Shown: piece after piece, positions 54,627-63,871 of the stretch | Position numbering within the stretch: the first letter of the stretch is position 1 | Layout: each line of letters opens with the position of its first letter | Origin: Bradyrhizobium sp. Rc3b | GTDB taxonomy: Bacteria; Pseudomonadota; Alphaproteobacteria; Rhizobiales; Xanthobacteraceae | Assembly: GCF_900114915.1 (NCBI RefSeq) | Contig: NZ_FOUS01000021.1 | Coordinates: forward strand, 62,001-126,000 | Direction: 5' to 3' | DNA length: 64,000 nt | Translations under genes and position numbers: made by a program | Notes under the pieces: model-generated | Told to the model about the DNA's origin: nothing | Seen by the model: only the letters and a program-made list of their open reading frames with translations | Databases searched by the model: none

Positions 54627-55270
54627 GACACGAGACCTGCAAGGAACGCCGCACGCGTCGTCGTGGTGACCCCCGCCGGGCCCTTCACGAGGACTTCGTC
54701 CGCGTCAGTGCCGGTCAGTTCGCGCCATTGAACCCCGCCCGTGGGACCGACGATTTCGCCATCGAGCCGCATCGGTGCCTGTTTCGCGATTCCAGCGATG
54801 TCGGACAACAGAGTTCCAGGCTGCTTCACCGACGACAGCGGCCAGAGCAAATCGAGATCCGAACTGTCGGAGAGATAGGGTAGGCCGGTGAGGTGCTGCC
54901 AGGCCAGGCTGCCAAAGGTGCGGGTCTCCGGCAGAAGCTGGACGAGCTTCTCGATCGTTGCCTGCCAGGCCTCAGGCGCCGCAGCGGCGGCGTCCGCTAG
55001 CAACGGCGGCGGCGCGGACGCGACGATATCGGCTGCGACGAGTGAGACCGCGATGCGTCGCTTGCCGTGGCTCGGCGGCAGCGGCAGGCCGAGCGGAACG
55101 AGACCGGCTGTATCGCTGCAAGCCGGCCGGCGAACGACGAGCGGTCGGCCGGCATGTGCCCAGTTCGCGACGAGCGGCTCGCTCGCGAGTTCGGGATAGC
55201 GGTTCATCACCGCGGTCCATCCGGCCGTCGAGGCCTTCACCATGCTGTGGCGCGCGAGGGCTTCAGCCAT
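54623..55270 (-). CDS. mdcG: Malonate decarboxylase holo-ACP synthase
   Basis: A 215-residue phosphoribosyl-dephospho-CoA transferase, started at ATG 55270 (the long upstream frame overlaps mdcE and is not used). It has the nucleotidyltransferase-type SDSSDLDLLWP motif (about 137-147) and a C-terminal DADEVLVKGPAGV stretch. It attaches the prosthetic group to MdcC. Overlaps mdcE by 8 bp and mdcB by 4. Confidence 0.85.
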   Translation of the reverse strand: MAEALARHSMVKASTAGWTAVMNRYPELASEPLVANWAHAGRPLVVRRPACSDTAGLVPLGLPLPPSHGKRRIAVSLVAADIVASAPPPLLADAAAAAPEAWQATIEKLVQLLPETRTFGSLAWQHLTGLPYLSDSSDLDLLWPLSSVKQPGTLLSDIAGIAKQAPMRLDGEIVGPTGGVQWRELTGTDADEVLVKGPAGVTTTTRAAFLAGLVS

Positions 55271-56000
55271 GTCGCGCTTCCTGAGGGGAGGCGGCGGCGC
55301 GCGCAATGCGCTCGGCGAGTTCGGCGGCCTTCCGCCGGCCGCCGCGGTTCGCGCCGAGTCGGCTGCGATCATCTTGTCCCTGTGGCTGCCGCAGCACGGC
55401 GGCAAGCTGCGGCGCCAACGGCGCATCCGCGTCCCAGACGATTTGAATGCCGCCGGTCTTCACCATGTTGTCGAGCCCGGGCGCGAACACTGGTGTAGCC
55501 TCCGCCTTGGCCTTGAGGACGTCGATCGGAAGCTTGGTGACCCGCGCCATCGACGGCAGGTCCATCACTGCGGGATGCGCGCCGGGTAGGGCCACCAGCG
55601 TGCCGGTCGCGAGCGCCGTGGCAATGAACGCGCCGGCGGCGCTGCCGCCATAGAGCAGGCCGACGGTGCGGTGTCCCTCGGCTTCCGCCAGCAGCAAGGT
55701 CTTGGCGAGATGCGACAGATATTCGCTGAGGCCGAGCAGCTCGTCGCGCTTGCTCATGTGCTGGCTGGCGGAATCGACCAGCAGCAGGATCGGCGCCCGA
55801 TCCCCTGACTTCACGATCTCGATCACCCGCCCTGCGAGCACGATGGCTTCGTCCACGCCGAGCGGCTGTCCTTGCGTGATGCCGAGCACGTGGACCGGTC
55901 CGACGTCGGGCAACACTGCTTGCCCAGAGATCTGCGCGCCGTTGGTTGCGATCTTGCGGCCGTTCGGGAACAGGCCGGTCAGGATGTCATCGAGCGTCAT
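55263..56000 (-). CDS. mdcE: Malonate decarboxylase gamma subunit
   Basis: A 245-residue crotonase/carboxyltransferase-fold subunit (MTLDDILTGLFPNG start at 56000). Segments LGITQGQPLGVDEAIVLAG and LLYGGSAAGAFIATALATG are typical of MdcE. With MdcD it forms the malonyl-S-ACP decarboxylase. Overlaps mdcD by 14 bp. Confidence 0.87.
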   Translation of the reverse strand: MTLDDILTGLFPNGRKIATNGAQISGQAVLPDVGPVHVLGITQGQPLGVDEAIVLAGRVIEIVKSGDRAPILLLVDSASQHMSKRDELLGLSEYLSHLAKTLLLAEAEGHRTVGLLYGGSAAGAFIATALATGTLVALPGAHPAVMDLPSMARVTKLPIDVLKAKAEATPVFAPGLDNMVKTGGIQIVWDADAPLAPQLAAVLRQPQGQDDRSRLGANRGGRRKAAELAERIARAAASPQEARHG

Positions 56001-56901
56001 CGGCGTTCTCCCTGTTGGTAGCCGCGCGAAGGAATGCGCCGGTCGGAAGTGCGGGAACATCGGTCGGATCGTCGATGCCGAGCGCCTGCCAGATCTCTAC
56101 GGCGTCCTCGGCCTCGCCGAAACGCTGCAATCGCCGCTCGAGCCGCGCCTGCTCGGCTTCGAGCACCGTCACGTCGCATCGTGTGCCGACCTTGAGCGCT
56201 GTGATCGCCGCCTCGCGGAATGCCAGTGCCTCATCGTCAACGAAAGTGTCGGCGCCGCCGATCAGATAGCGGTGCTTGCCGCCCATGGTGCGCCAGACCA
56301 GCGCGCGGTCGCGCGAGTCGAATTCCTCGATCCCCTTGTTGGTCTCGATCACCTCGGGCCCGCTGACGCTGAGCCGCCCTTGTTCGGAGATGATCAGCTT
56401 CGAACAGGTGCCGGCGATCAGGCTGCCGCCGCCATAGCAGCCGGCGCGTCCGCCGATCAGGCCGACGACGTTGACGCCCTCGCGCCGCGCCTCGATCACC
56501 GCGCGCATGATCTCCGCGATCGCGAGCTCGCCGGCATTGGCCTCCTGAAGCCGCACGCCGCCGGTGTCGAACAGGATCACCAAATCCTGCTTGAGTGCGC
56601 GCGCCGCACGAAGCAGCCCGGTTAGTTTTGCGCCGTGGACTTCGCCGAAGGCACCGCCCATGAAACGGCCTTCCTGTGCGGCAACGAGGACGGGCGCGCC
56701 GTCCAGCCGGCCGCGGCCGATGACGATGCCGTCGTCGAACTGCTCGGGCAGGTCAAAGATCGAAAGATGCGGGCTGATCTCGCGCAGCTCCGGGCCGATG
56801 AATTCGGAGAAGCTGCCGGCATCGACCAGCGCGTCGATGCGCTGCCGGGCGCTCGCCTCGTACCAGCTCAGCGAGACATCATTGGCTGTGACGGCAGTCA
56901 T
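55987..56901 (-). CDS. mdcD: Malonate decarboxylase beta subunit
   Basis: A 304-residue carboxyltransferase-fold subunit: SFSEFIGPELREISPHLSIF, GRGRLDGAPVLVAAQEGRFMGGAFGE and LFDTGGVRLQEANAGE, all close to the acetyl-CoA carboxylase beta fold used by MdcD. Decarboxylates malonyl-ACP to acetyl-ACP together with MdcE. Overlaps mdcC by 4 bp (ATGA). Confidence 0.92.
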   Translation of the reverse strand: MTAVTANDVSLSWYEASARQRIDALVDAGSFSEFIGPELREISPHLSIFDLPEQFDDGIVIGRGRLDGAPVLVAAQEGRFMGGAFGEVHGAKLTGLLRAARALKQDLVILFDTGGVRLQEANAGELAIAEIMRAVIEARREGVNVVGLIGGRAGCYGGGSLIAGTCSKLIISEQGRLSVSGPEVIETNKGIEEFDSRDRALVWRTMGGKHRYLIGGADTFVDDEALAFREAAITALKVGTRCDVTVLEAEQARLERRLQRFGEAEDAVEIWQALGIDDPTDVPALPTGAFLRAATNRENADDAR

Positions 56902-57215
56902 CGTTCCGGCTCCTCGATCTTGCGGACGCCCTGGGCAAGTCGCAGCGCGACCGTGTCGGGCCGGGCGCCGCCGTCATTGATGGAGATGCGCAAGCCCCCG
57001 GCAGAGCGGCGGGCGACGAAGTCGCGGACCACGGCGTCCCAGACCTTGTCGAAGCCGTGGGCGGCGGTGGCGATGTCGATCGTGCAGGTGTCGGCCGGGA
57101 CGCTGCGTTCCAGCAACACTTCGAGATTGCCGGAGGCGACGACGCCGACCATCGCCTGCGCGCGGGTGCCGCCGGCGGATCGGGTTGCAGTCAGTCTGAA
57201 ACTGAGCTTTTCCAC
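56898..57215 (-). CDS. mdcC: Malonate decarboxylase acyl-carrier subunit delta
   Basis: A 105-residue acyl carrier protein started at GTG 57215 with GAGGAG upstream. The serine in VGVVASGNLEVLLE is the expected attachment site of the phosphoribosyl-dephospho-CoA arm. Separated from the mdcA stop by 10 bp. Confidence 0.9.
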   Translation of the reverse strand: MEKLSFRLTATRSAGGTRAQAMVGVVASGNLEVLLERSVPADTCTIDIATAAHGFDKVWDAVVRDFVARRSAGGLRISINDGGARPDTVALRLAQGVRKIEEPER

Positions 57216-57225
57216 GCAAAACTCC

Positions 57226-58872
57226 TCACCAGTTGCGGAAGCGGCTGGGCGGACGGTAGAGACCGCCGGAAGCCAGCATGAGGTCCTTGATCGAGCGGGC
57301 TGCCAGCAGGCGCCGGTCGGCATCGAGCGGATCGATGCCGAGATCCTCGGGGCGGCGGATCACGCCGCGTTGTCTCAGTTGCTCGACCAGCTTGGCATCG
57401 CGCGCGCGGCCGATGTCGGTGTAGCCGGCAACGCCGCGGATCGCCTGCTCGCGCTCCTCCTTGCTGCGGCACATCAGGAGGTTGGCGATGCCTTCCTCGG
57501 TGACGATGTGGGTGACGTCGTCGGAGTAGACCATCACCGGCGCCAGATCGAGGTCGAGCTTGCGCGCCAGCTCCAGCGCATCGAGTTGCTCGACGAAGAG
57601 CGGGACGTTGCTGTCACCGAAGGTCTCGCCGATCTGCACCACGAGCTTGCGGCCGCGGCGCAGCGCCGCGCTGGAATCGGGGTCGGCTTCGGCGCCGGCC
57701 TTGAGCCAGGGTTCGCTCGGATGGCGGCGGCCGCGCGGATCGGAGCCCATGTTGGGCGCGCCGCCGAAGCCGGCGATGCGGCTGGTCGTCACCGTCGAGC
57801 TGTGGCCTTCGAGGTCGATCTGAAGCGTCGATCCGATGAACATGTCGCAGGCATAGAGGCCCGCCGTCTGGCAGAACGCACGGTTCGAGCGAAGCGAGCC
57901 GTCGGGGCCGGTGAAGAAGATGTCGGAGCGCGCGGCGACGTAGTCCTCCATGCCGACTTCCGATCCGAAGCAATGGATCTGCTCGACCCAGCCGGATTCG
58001 ATCGCCGGAATCATCGTCGGATGCGGGTTGAGCGCGAAATGGGTGCAGACCTTGCCCTTGAGGCCGAGCTTCTCGCCATAGGTCGGCAGCAGCAGCTCGA
58101 TCGCGGCGGTGTTGAAGCCGATGCCGTGATTGAGCCGGCGCACGCCGTAGGGCGCGTAAATGCCCTTGATGGCGAGCATCGCCGTGAGGATCTGCGTTTC
58201 GGTGATGGCGGCGGGGTCGCGGGTGAAGAGCGGCTCGACATAGAAGGGGCGGCCGGCCTCGACCACGAAATGCACGAGATCGCCGGGAATGTCGACGCGC
58301 GGCACCTTGTCGACGATCTCGGTGACCTGTGCCACGACGAGACCATTCTTGTAGCTGGTCGCCTCGACCACCGTCGGTGTGTCCTCGGTGTTCGGCCCCG
58401 TATAGAGATTGCCGTCCTTGTCGGCGCTGACCGCCGCGATCAGCGCGACGTTCGGCGTGAGGTCGATAAAGTAGCGGGCGAACAGCTCGAGATAGGTATG
58501 GACCGCGCCGAGCTCGATCTTGCCGCCGAAAAGCATGCGCGCGATGCGCGCCGATTGCGGGCCGGAATAGGAGAAGTCCAGCCGCCGCGCGATGCCCTTC
58601 TCGAAGATGTGGAGGTGGGAGGGCAGCACCACGCCCGACTGCACCATGTGCAGGTCGTGAACATCCCGAGCGTCCAGGTTGGCGAGCGCCGTGGCGAGGA
58701 TATCGGCCTGTTTCTGATTATCGCCCTCCAGGCACACCCGGTCGCCTGACCGGATCACCGCCTTGAGAAATGCAGGGAGGCTGGGGATCGGGACGACCTT
58801 CCCCCTGGCGTGCTGTCGGCCGGCCGCGAGGCGCTCGCCCAAGGCGGCCTTTTGCATACCCCAATCGCTCAT
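57226..58872 (-). CDS. mdcA: Malonate decarboxylase alpha subunit
   Basis: A 548-residue acetyl-ACP:malonate ACP transferase. Motifs include SLPAFLKAVIRSGDRVCLEGDNQKQAD near the N-terminus, GVRRLNHGIGFNTAAIELLLPTY and HCFGSEVGMEDYV. First gene of the minus-strand operon; AAGGAG precedes the ATG at 58872. Divergent from the madLM transporter genes across an intergenic region with repeated TGTATGC-type half-sites. Confidence 0.93.
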   Translation of the reverse strand: MSDWGMQKAALGERLAAGRQHARGKVVPIPSLPAFLKAVIRSGDRVCLEGDNQKQADILATALANLDARDVHDLHMVQSGVVLPSHLHIFEKGIARRLDFSYSGPQSARIARMLFGGKIELGAVHTYLELFARYFIDLTPNVALIAAVSADKDGNLYTGPNTEDTPTVVEATSYKNGLVVAQVTEIVDKVPRVDIPGDLVHFVVEAGRPFYVEPLFTRDPAAITETQILTAMLAIKGIYAPYGVRRLNHGIGFNTAAIELLLPTYGEKLGLKGKVCTHFALNPHPTMIPAIESGWVEQIHCFGSEVGMEDYVAARSDIFFTGPDGSLRSNRAFCQTAGLYACDMFIGSTLQIDLEGHSSTVTTSRIAGFGGAPNMGSDPRGRRHPSEPWLKAGAEADPDSSAALRRGRKLVVQIGETFGDSNVPLFVEQLDALELARKLDLDLAPVMVYSDDVTHIVTEEGIANLLMCRSKEEREQAIRGVAGYTDIGRARDAKLVEQLRQRGVIRRPEDLGIDPLDADRRLLAARSIKDLMLASGGLYRPPSRFRNW

Positions 58873-58915
58873 TTCGGCTCCTTGGCATGCGAAGTTGGTC
58901 TTCGATGTGGTCGAA

Positions 58916-59016
58916 TGTATGCGTATTGCCTTTGAATGTCAATCAGTGTATACGTAGATTCATAAGCGACAGATGTCCGCATACACAGGAGGGAATTTAT
59001 GATGCGAATGCATACA
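58916..59016. promoter_or_regulatory. Divergent mdc/mad promoter with repeated half-sites
   Basis: Half-sites TGTATGC (58916-58922), TGTATAC (58947-58953), GCATACA (58979-58985) and GCATACA (59010-59016) are arranged as inverted pairs between mdcA and madL. This is consistent with an operator for the GntR regulator encoded at 60263. Binding is inferred. Confidence 0.55.
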
Positions 59017-59066
59017 GTAGCCCCGTATCCAGGGGCTCGCGCCCCGCTCGCAAAGGGGAGGCGCCC

Positions 59067-59501
59067 GTGACGATTTCCGGCGTAGCTCTGCTCGCGATCT
59101 GCACCCTGCTGGGAGGCCTGCTCGGCGACCTGCTCGGCGTTGCCCTCGGTGTGAAGGCCAATGTCGGCGGCGTCGGCATTGCGATGATGTTCTTGATCGC
59201 CGCCCGGCTCTGGCTGGTGCGGCACGGCCTGCTCAGCCGCGGGCTCAATACCGGCGTCGAGTTCTGGGGCAGCTTATACATTCCGATCGTGGTCGCCATG
59301 GCCGCGCAGCAGAACGTCGTCGCTGCGGCGAAGGGCGGCCCGATCGTCGTCATCGCAGGCGCCGGCGCGGTCGCGGTGTGTTTCGCGATGGTGGCCTTGA
59401 TCGGCCGGCTCAGTGGCCGCGTCGAAACCATGGACGAGATCGAGGCCCGAGAGGCGATCGAGGCGAATGTGCCCCACTTCAAATCCGGGAGGGTCAGATG
59501 A
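59067..59501 (+). CDS. madL: Malonate transporter subunit MadL
   Basis: A 144-residue membrane protein started at GTG 59067, fixed by GGGGAGG at 59054-59060. Four membrane segments and the MadL stretch GLLGDLLGVALGVKANVGGVGIAMMFL. With MadM it forms the sodium-dependent malonate importer. Confidence 0.9.
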   Translation: MTISGVALLAICTLLGGLLGDLLGVALGVKANVGGVGIAMMFLIAARLWLVRHGLLSRGLNTGVEFWGSLYIPIVVAMAAQQNVVAAAKGGPIVVIAGAGAVAVCFAMVALIGRLSGRVETMDEIEAREAIEANVPHFKSGRVR

Positions 59502-60262
59502 CCGTGATCTCTCACATTCTCGCCGCCAATGCGCTGATCACGGCGTTTGCCGCAGTGGGGATCCTGATGTGGGTCTCGGGGGCAATCTCGAAATATCTCA
59601 CCTTCGGCCGCATTCACGGCTCGGCGATCGCGATCATCCTGGGTCTCGTGCTGGCCTTTTTCGGCGGGCTTGCCACCGGCGGCGAGAAGGGCGTTGCCGA
59701 CCTGCCGGCGCTGACCGGGATCGGCCTGATGGGTGGCGCGATGCTGCGGGATTTCGCCATCGTCGCCACCGCCTTCGAGGTCGATGTCGTCCATGCGCGC
59801 AAGGCCGGACTGATCGGTGCGGTCGCGCTCGGCCTGGGAACGGTCGTTCCGTTCATTCTAGGCGTTCTCGTCGCCGCGGCGTTTGGCTACACTGACGCCG
59901 AATCGCTCACGACCATCGGGGCCGGTGCGGTCACCTACATTGTGGGGCCGGTCACGGGGGCAGCGATCGGTGCATCTTCGCCAGTCATTGCGCTCTCGAT
60001 CGCGACCGGTGTGTTCAAGGCGATAATCGTGATGATCGGAACGCCGTTTGTGGCGAAAATGATTGGTCTTAACAATCCACGTAGCGCGATGGTGTTCGGC
60101 GGCTTGATGGGAACGGTCAGCGGCGTGTCCGGAGGGCTTGCCGCGACCGATCGACGATTGGTTCCTTACGGGGCGTTGACCGCGACATTCCATACGGGAT
60201 TAGGATGCCTGGTCGCACCGTCTATTCTTTTCTTTGCGGTACGTGCGATCATAGGAGGCTAA
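59498..60262 (+). CDS. madM: Malonate transporter subunit MadM
   Basis: A 254-residue membrane protein with about seven helices, starting at ATG 59498 overlapping the MadL stop (ATGA). Characteristic stretches: LTFGRIHGSAIAIILGLVLAFFGG, GIGLMGGAMLRDFAIVATAFEVD and GAVTYIVGPVTGAAIGASSPVIALS. Completes the MadLM transporter. Confidence 0.92.
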   Translation: MTVISHILAANALITAFAAVGILMWVSGAISKYLTFGRIHGSAIAIILGLVLAFFGGLATGGEKGVADLPALTGIGLMGGAMLRDFAIVATAFEVDVVHARKAGLIGAVALGLGTVVPFILGVLVAAAFGYTDAESLTTIGAGAVTYIVGPVTGAAIGASSPVIALSIATGVFKAIIVMIGTPFVAKMIGLNNPRSAMVFGGLMGTVSGVSGGLAATDRRLVPYGALTATFHTGLGCLVAPSILFFAVRAIIGG

Positions 60263-60979
60263 ATGGCGGGTTTGCTCAAGGTCGCAGCTGAAACGGAAGA
60301 CGATGGGGGATTGCTCTCCGATCGCATCCGGAATGCGCTGACTGACGAGATCGCCTCAGGCGCCCTCGTCGCCGGTTCCGCCCTCGAAGAGCAGCAGCTT
60401 GCCGATCGCTTTGGGGCTTCCCGTACGCCCGTGCGGGAGGCGCTTCGTCAACTCGTGGTCAGCGGGCTTGTCGAAGTGCGCGGCCGCCGCGGCCTCGTCG
60501 TGGCGCGGATGACGCCGGAGCGCATCATGGATATGTTCGAAACCAGCGCCGAGATCGAGGCGATGTGCGTCCGCCTCGCGACCTATCGCATGACGCCGCT
60601 CGAGCGCAGCCGCCTGATCGAGCTCCACGACGGTTCGCTGGCAATGGTCGAGGCCAACGACGTCGATGCCTATGACGCCTTCAACCGGCTGTTCCACGAA
60701 TGCATCTACAGCGCGACGCATAACTCGTTCATGGCCGAGCAGGCGCAGGACGTTCGCGCACGTCTCAGCGCCTTTCGCCGCACGCAGTTGCGGCAAGGCG
60801 ATCGCATTCGCAAATCACGCGACGAGCACTCTGCCATCATGCATGCGATCGCGGAGGGGGACGGCGATACGGCTTCGCGCAGGATGCGTGCGCACATGTT
60901 GAATGCCGCTGCGGCGCTGCGACGCTATATCGACGATCGCATCAGGCCCGTCGATGAGCCTGAGCAGCACAATCTCTGA
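60263..60979 (+). CDS. mdcY: GntR-family regulator of malonate genes
   Basis: A 238-residue FadR-type regulator with winged helix (SDRIRNALTDEIASGALVAGSALEEQQLADRFGASRTPVREALRQLVVSGLVEVRG) and an all-helical C-terminal domain. Starts immediately after the MadM stop (TAA then ATG), so it is co-transcribed. It probably represses the divergent operon in the absence of malonate, by analogy to MdcY/MatR. Confidence 0.85.
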   Translation: MAGLLKVAAETEDDGGLLSDRIRNALTDEIASGALVAGSALEEQQLADRFGASRTPVREALRQLVVSGLVEVRGRRGLVVARMTPERIMDMFETSAEIEAMCVRLATYRMTPLERSRLIELHDGSLAMVEANDVDAYDAFNRLFHECIYSATHNSFMAEQAQDVRARLSAFRRTQLRQGDRIRKSRDEHSAIMHAIAEGDGDTASRRMRAHMLNAAAALRRYIDDRIRPVDEPEQHNL

Positions 60980-61028
60980 CAATAGCGGCGATAAACCGCC
61001 CTTGGTGCGAACCAAAGGCAGGAGCGTG

Positions 61029-62072
61029 CTAAGGGACGTTTGCCGCAAGCGTAGGGCCGATGTTCTCACGATACTCTGCTGGCGGTGTCTGGAAGGCACG
61101 AATGAACGCGCGGCGCATGTTTGCGGGGCTACCAAATCCAACCCGATGAGATATTTGCTGTATCGAAAGCGGCGTAGTTTCTAGGAGAATGCGGGCTGCT
61201 TCGACCCTGATGCTTTCAACGAAGCGGGCAGGGGTCGTCATCATCTCGTCCATGAACGCGCGACTGAAGTTCCGGGAGCTCATCGCCGCGCGCTTGGCGA
61301 GTGCGTCGACCGAGAGATCGGCAGCGAGGTTAGACATTGCCCAATCCAGGACGTGGCCGACCTGGGTATTGCGGATCGATTGCGCCTTGAGGAATCCGCT
61401 GACCTGAGGCTGATTGCCTGGCCTGCGAAGAAAGATCACCAGCCTCCTGGCCACGTCTAGAAATGTTGCCTGCCCACAGTCATTTTCGATGAGGTAGAGG
61501 CAGAGGTCGATGCCAGCCATTCCGCCGACCGCCGTGTAGTAGGGACCGTCGCGGACGAAAAGACGATCCGGTTCGACAATAACGCGGGGAAACATCGTTG
61601 CGAACGGTTCGGTGTAATCGCGGTGTGTGGCGACCCGTCGCCGGTCCAGCAAACCGGCCGATGCGAGGACGAACGTCCCGGTGCAGGTTGCGCAGATCCG
61701 ACGCGCTGTTGGTGCGGCTCGGGTCAACCAGTCGATCAGCGGCAGGTTGTCTCTCAGGGTCCGAAGTTCGTGACTGCCCGCAACCAGGAGGGTGTCGTAG
61801 GATGTGTCCAGTCCGGGGACGATGACCTTGTCGGGAAGCATGCGCACGCCGGATGAACCCACGATGGGCCCGGATGTGGCGCCGATCAGATCAACCTTGT
61901 ACCGAACCGGCGTTGCCAGCGATCGATTGGCTTCATTGAACGCATCGATCGGCCCCATGAAGTCGATCGCGTTTGCTCCGTTGATGACGACGATTCCGAC
62001 ATGAATCGTTCGCGCCGCAGCTCCATGATCACCTTTGGACGGGCAGGGCGCTGAAGCGCCGAAATGATACAT
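61029..62072 (-). CDS. GlxA-type AraC regulator
   Basis: A 347-residue regulator with an N-terminal DJ-1/PfpI-like amidotransferase-fold domain (HVGIVVINGANAIDFMGPIDAF ... ICATCTGTFVLASAGLLDRRR) and C-terminal AraC helix-turn-helix (about 235-335; SVDALAKRAAMSSRNFSRAF, ISHRVGFGSPANMRRAF). Such proteins often control amine, choline or nitrile genes. Its target here is unknown. Confidence 0.88.
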   Translation of the reverse strand: MYHFGASAPCPSKGDHGAAARTIHVGIVVINGANAIDFMGPIDAFNEANRSLATPVRYKVDLIGATSGPIVGSSGVRMLPDKVIVPGLDTSYDTLLVAGSHELRTLRDNLPLIDWLTRAAPTARRICATCTGTFVLASAGLLDRRRVATHRDYTEPFATMFPRVIVEPDRLFVRDGPYYTAVGGMAGIDLCLYLIENDCGQATFLDVARRLVIFLRRPGNQPQVSGFLKAQSIRNTQVGHVLDWAMSNLAADLSVDALAKRAAMSSRNFSRAFMDEMMTTPARFVESIRVEAARILLETTPLSIQQISHRVGFGSPANMRRAFIRAFQTPPAEYRENIGPTLAANVP

Positions 62073-62359
62073 GAATTGAATCTCGATTATACCAAGATCG
62101 AAGCGCGGAGGGGCCGTCGCGCCTAGGTTGGCCTTGCCGACTCCAGAGCTGTTCTCGATCTGGCAAGCTGTGCGACTACAGATGTAACGGAATTGATGAC
62201 ATAGGCACGGCCAAACTTACGTCGACATCGGCCATTCCTAACCCGAAGCCCATCGTCTCCGAGGCAGCCTGGGACCCGTAAGAGTCCGGAACCAATCCGA
62301 GTCCCTTTTGCCGCTGCCGTTCCCCACGGGCGGCAATCATTCATCGGGGGCACGGCTCG

Positions 62360-63361
62360 CTACGGCCGGCTGGTAGGCGGATAGCTTGGGGCAGCCGGAG
62401 TTGTACCAGCCCACGCGCTCCGAAAGCGAAGGCGGTATTCGCCGGGGCCGATGCCGAGGTTGCGGGTGAACGCTCGCCTCATGCCATCGGCATTGCCGAA
62501 TCCGCATCGTATCGCGACTTGCTGCAGCGACTTTGTGCTGTCCTCAAGGAGCAATCGAGCTGCGTCCAGCCTTGCAGCATCGACGAACTCGCTCGGCGTT
62601 ATGCTCATTTCCTGGCGAAACACACGCGTGAAATTCCGCACGCTCATTCCGGCCCGTTCCGCCAGATTGTCCACTGAGAGCGGGGCGGTAAGGTTGTCGA
62701 GAACGTATTGCTGAACCTGTTGGATCTTGCTCTTACCCGACATTTGCGCGGCAAGATGAGCGCTGAACTGTGATTGGCCTCCCGGGCGCTTCAGGAACAT
62801 TACCATATAGCGCGCTACGATCAGCGCGAGTTCACGACCGTAATCCTCCTCGACGAGCGCGAGCGCCAGGTCCATCCCGGCTGTAACTCCGGCCGTCGTG
62901 AAGAGATTACCGTCTCTGATAAAGATCTGATCAGAATCGACGTTGAGCTTGGGATACTCGCTCCGCAAGCGTGTGGCGCATTCCCAATGGGTCGTTACGC
63001 GCTTTCCGTCGAGCAAGCCAGCTGCGGCGAGCAAAAAGACCCCCGTGCAGACGGAGCCGACGCGCCGTACCGTGCCGGCTCTCCGCCGCAGCCATTGGAC
63101 CATAGCGGGGTCGAGCGTTGCGAACGATGGATCTCCACCGACCAACAGCGTGTCGATCGGCTCGTCGGGATCGAAGATATGGCGGTCGGCCACGAGGCGC
63201 AGCCCGCCCGTTCCGCAAACAGGATCCGCCGACCCGGCGATGACCTGCACGTTGTAGGCGGTCGGATCTCCAAGTCGCTTGGCGGCCTCCCAAAACACCT
63301 CGGCGGGGCCGACAATGTCGAGAGATTGAACCCCGGTGGGAGCGAGTAATGCGATGCGCAT
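62360..63361 (-). CDS. GlxA-type AraC regulator, second copy
   Basis: A 333-residue regulator from ATG 63361, same domain order as its neighbour (RIALLAPTGVQSLDIVGPAEVFWEA; VGSVCTGVFLLAAAGLLDGKR; AraC domain SVDNLAERAGMSVRNFTRVF, AIRCGFGNADGMRRAF). The two are clearly related but divergent. Downstream of the nitrile hydratase genes on the same strand; may regulate them. Confidence 0.88.
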   Translation of the reverse strand: MRIALLAPTGVQSLDIVGPAEVFWEAAKRLGDPTAYNVQVIAGSADPVCGTGGLRLVADRHIFDPDEPIDTLLVGGDPSFATLDPAMVQWLRRRAGTVRRVGSVCTGVFLLAAAGLLDGKRVTTHWECATRLRSEYPKLNVDSDQIFIRDGNLFTTAGVTAGMDLALALVEEDYGRELALIVARYMVMFLKRPGGQSQFSAHLAAQMSGKSKIQQVQQYVLDNLTAPLSVDNLAERAGMSVRNFTRVFRQEMSITPSEFVDAARLDAARLLLEDSTKSLQQVAIRCGFGNADGMRRAFTRNLGIGPGEYRLRFRSAWAGTTPAAPSYPPTSRP

Positions 63362-63549
63362 CAACAATCCTCAATTGAGGTCAACCGCTATGCAATCTTT
63401 ATTCCCGTCGCGCGGCACAAAGGCGTCATTTTCGGCCAAACATGCGTGATATTCGGACTCTTTGGCGCGCGCCGCGATCTTGAGTCGCACGGGGATTCAT
63501 AACACGCGCGGGGGCGAGCGGCGACCTCGTCGGGGGAAGGAGGCGATGG

Positions 63550-63864
63550 TCAGGACGCCTCGGCCGCCCGGTCAGTGAGTCCGGTCCGTTCGACCATCGT
63601 CTCCAAGACGGTGAGCCAAATCTCGTAATAGTCCCAGCTCGGGTCGGACCGGTCGTGGGTCGCCTCCCACGCGGAGATGGTTGAGATCAGCTCCGAACGA
63701 AAATCCTCCCATTCGAACGCGCCTTGTTTGGACAGCGCCACCGCCATACCGAAGGCCTGGCGCTGCCAGGGGGCACCGAAGCAAAGGCTGCCGTTGTCCT
63801 TGGGTGGCATGTCGGATTGTCCCAGCATGCTGCCCAAGGCGAAGTGCTCGAAGCTCGTTTGCAT
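63550..63864 (-). CDS. Nitrile hydratase accessory protein
   Basis: A 104-residue protein (ATG 63864 preferred; a longer frame to 63894 overlaps the alpha gene). It corresponds to the NHase beta-subunit N-terminal-like accessory family: FGAPWQRQAFGMAVALSKQG, EWEDFRSELISTISAWEA, YYEIWLTVLETMVERTGL. Such proteins are assembly helpers for Fe/Co nitrile hydratases. 7 bp from the alpha-subunit stop, same strand. Confidence 0.82.
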   Translation of the reverse strand: MQTSFEHFALGSMLGQSDMPPKDNGSLCFGAPWQRQAFGMAVALSKQGAFEWEDFRSELISTISAWEATHDRSDPSWDYYEIWLTVLETMVERTGLTDRAAEAS

Positions 63865-63871
63865 TGCAGCC

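Noticed and set aside
56635-58749. Very long + strand open frame across the malonate genes
   Set aside because: It is antisense to mdcA/mdcD, which have clear family motifs; long shadow frames are common in high-GC DNA with strong third-position bias.
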